Source of the DNA: a virus
Strand: one strand, 5' to 3'
DNA length: 62,021 bases
Virus record (IMG/VR): IMGVR_UViG_3300042306_001197
Location: 1-62,021 of that record
Part shown: positions 61,201 to 62,021 of the stretch, in pieces
Layout of the letters: every line of letters starts with the position of its first letter
How positions within the stretch are numbered: position 1 is the stretch's first letter
Position numbers and translations under genes: made by a program
The notes under the pieces: model-generated
Seen by the model: only the letters and a program-made list of their open reading frames with translations
Told to the model about the DNA's origin: nothing
Databases searched by the model: none

Positions 61201-62021
61201 AGCCAAGTTTGAAGAGATTTATAATAAGTACGATAAACTTATAAGCCCTTTACTAAACAAAAGTGCTGAAAACACAGAGGCTAAAAAATCTATAAGAGAC
61301 ACTGTTCTTGAAATGATAAATAATAGTCCATACTTATTAGATTATTTTGGAGAAGGAGTCCCAGTTTTGCCTACTCAGGAAGAGTTAGATGAGTATACAG
61401 ATTTAGCTAGCAGGGCAATAAATGACCCTAAGATAGATAATGACACTATAGCTTACAAAAACCCTTACTCTTACAATAGACTAACACCAACAACAAGACC
61501 GTCATTGAAAAAGGCAGAAGTAGCTAGACTACAAGAGCTTAATAATAAGATGTCCAAATGGGGTCTTTTAGGGGCTTACTCAAATGCAGGAGGGGTTAGT
61601 ATAAAAGATATGTTACTACAAGATATAGCAGTAAACCAATCAGTTGACCCTATTATAACATCTGAAGTTACAGAAGATGAGTTAGTAACTAATTCAAACG
61701 TAGAGCCAAAACAAACAGATAAAGGAGATGGAATAAGAAATGAAGAGGTACTTCAAGTCTATCAAGATGTTTTCATAAAAAGAAATCAAACTGGTACTAC
61801 TATATCACATCTATCTTTACCAGGACTTTTGTCTAGAATGGATATTTCAGATAGTATAGGTTATGCACAAGTAACTACAAATAAAGGCAAACAAGTAATC
61901 AAAAAAGGATCTATAAAAACTATAGATATTTCTCAAGTAGAAGATAATTTAGTTCCAGGTGCCAATTTTGTATTGACTTTTTCTGATGGAGAAACAGCTA
62001 CTATATCAGTGAAAAGAAGCG
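58241..62021 (+). CDS. Giant ejection/virion-enzyme polyprotein (N-terminal 1260 residues, partial)
   Basis: Open from the ATG at 58241 to the edge without a stop. Residues ~120-280 hold hydrophobic Gly/Ala segments (LATGIVGGTVGTVYGITQG; GAAFTVSAIGSEAIWAWATGG) and a second set is near 480-510 (GIGMLIGLITGTGIGVASG), as in phage ejection proteins that cross the envelope. The following ~500 residues are Lys/Glu coiled coil. No catalytic motif of an RNA polymerase is seen in this part. In crAss-like phages a gene of this position and size carries a virion RNA polymerase or other enzymes downstream; that part lies outside the window. The N-terminal membrane segments are seen; the enzyme is conjecture. 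Confidence 0.75.
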   Translation, partial: MDFNPEKLANQEVDLFIKNLNKSANPEINTVGDSIRSSYTKPNPATMVPDWYDTASSRQQENIFGPTVKPTLEKRNYNVDQAYAKLNDGTYIAKYDTFKEGRDNAEYFAQTQATSDKWINGLTKFTGKLATGIVGGTVGTVYGITQGIKEGSFRATYDNDFLNYLDDLDQKLDYKLPNYYSKSEKEAGFFGSLGSANFWAKDVLGGAAFTVSAIGSEAIWAWATGGTSLAATGARLGMRAERLLGEGSMALRAINKTKDLVLSPVRTAFSKAAEAETLVNKTMSVASATKLGKAGAMANTARFMYTSAGFEAGVEARSYIREQRESFDQMFESKNGRAATPEERKDFEENLTNSANALYGANTIIVGTSNLAMIGKIADIKNPLTSPTRWVNSKIFGAGVKSTEAGLEKIATSKAQKIGQYAWSLSKGPLTEGVWEEGMQSVASNTAKNWINAKYDPKYTKDTLSLTEAFNDGLSQTYGTKEGMKEVGIGMLIGLITGTGIGVASGKGINSEFYNVNKRTEGLESLSKYYSPKKMAENFAYANRVQLANESYESANAKGDIVGGELARKSSAIAQLNYAYNLDYFDQTISDTEIAIKNIDNQTIMKEHGVDEKGAMALKDSMIQEYKDTAKTFKKYRDFSEYFVSDKLTKEKELLGDHNADSVKEAIAYELTLGESAHNFSGDLLQAIKQKVGTSILGTDISNALNIEDILLKAGKETKVEATKKEKQAKAIAREIETLDKEYLNLEATFNNTRTDEEKKTFLGTMDSNRAKKTKLEKEREVLTSEYNALLSSAKLKNPFGKYGDEVFISTKTLEDRVNKVNNINEIIKAHQTVDPQEALQLEKLVKEYSKSIYAFQRYAELSRQLSDPTLGLRGKRNIISEIMSEKSPSQATVETLEKLMEGYEERLGQNLEEIVSQQEDVEKVISEDKDKKGATIDKINQDTSNESVQNLRAKEQEELVREIPNIEDYKVDGKVDKSKITDPKDRAKFEEIYNKYDKLISPLLNKSAENTEAKKSIRDTVLEMINNSPYLLDYFGEGVPVLPTQEELDEYTDLASRAINDPKIDNDTIAYKNPYSYNRLTPTTRPSLKKAEVARLQELNNKMSKWGLLGAYSNAGGVSIKDMLLQDIAVNQSVDPIITSEVTEDELVTNSNVEPKQTDKGDGIRNEEVLQVYQDVFIKRNQTGTTISHLSLPGLLSRMDISDSIGYAQVTTNKGKQVIKKGSIKTIDISQVEDNLVPGANFVLTFSDGETATISVKRS

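Noticed and set aside
1-62021. Diversity-generating retroelement, integrase, tRNA or origin
   Set aside because: No reverse transcriptase, integrase or tRNA-like cloverleaf was recognised by eye; origin-type repeats were not seen in the intergenic regions. A tool search (tRNAscan, HMM for RT) would settle it.

Overview
This window is part of the genome of a large tailed phage of a Bacteroidota host. It looks like a crAss-like podovirus (order Crassvirales). The evidence is the TerL, portal, acidic scaffold and major capsid protein order; an HU/IHF-like protein, a P22 gp4-like tail-tube protein and a very long tail stabilisation protein in a row; and a run of huge Gln/Glu/Lys-rich ejection-type proteins at the right end. 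The DNA is AT-rich, promoters have the Bacteroidota TAnnTTTG form, ribosome sites are A-rich without a clear Shine-Dalgarno, and signal peptides end in FSQ/FGQ/YSQ, which suggests a flavobacterial-type host (inference). Both ends of the window are inside genes: recA on the left and a giant ejection or virion-polymerase-type protein on the right. No tRNA, integrase, CRISPR array or reverse transcriptase was seen.

Layout. (1) 1-1927, minus strand: replication and recombination genes (recA, and an SF2 helicase with an ExoX/DUF3820-like tail). (2) 1973-2528: a divergent control region with back-to-back promoters and a minus-strand stretch of about 350 nt that can fold into many hairpins, closed by a perfect 10-bp long-range helix (candidate structured RNA). 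(3) 2529-17426, plus strand: small accessory proteins (HU-like, zinc ribbon, DUF1573-like), TerL, portal, scaffold, major capsid protein, connector and auxiliary virion proteins, with two attenuating terminators inside. (4) 17464-38962: one very long operon for lysis, adhesion and envelope functions. It holds a holin, tail fibres (one with an S74 self-cleaving chaperone), a cassette of exported proteins including a CsgG-like pore candidate and a beta-barrel candidate, a GH19 endolysin, a spanin-like overlapping pair, a family of paralogous Cys-rich adhesins with Thr-rich linkers and beta-propellers, and two glycosyltransferases. It ends at a double terminator. (5) 39036-48283: ring/tail-tube module and the stabilisation protein, which appears to be split by insertion of a Fib_succ_major-type domain. 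(6) 48279-62021: ejection (cargo) proteins, starting with a multi-enzyme lysozyme/transglycosylase/HExxH protein.

Regulation. Seven late units are preceded by an almost identical two-part promoter: an extended -33 box like TTAACTAATTTTGC, and a -7 box TAATTTTGC that is identical in all seven, with the ends of the two boxes 27-28 bp apart. The leftward replication units and one internal rightward unit instead carry TAcCTTTG or TAtCTTTG at -7. This suggests two promoter classes, early and late, told apart by the two middle bases. The most unusual content is the structured intergenic RNA, the phage-borne CsgG-like/exported-protein cassette, and the association of Thr-rich adhesin linkers with two glycosyltransferases in one operon.
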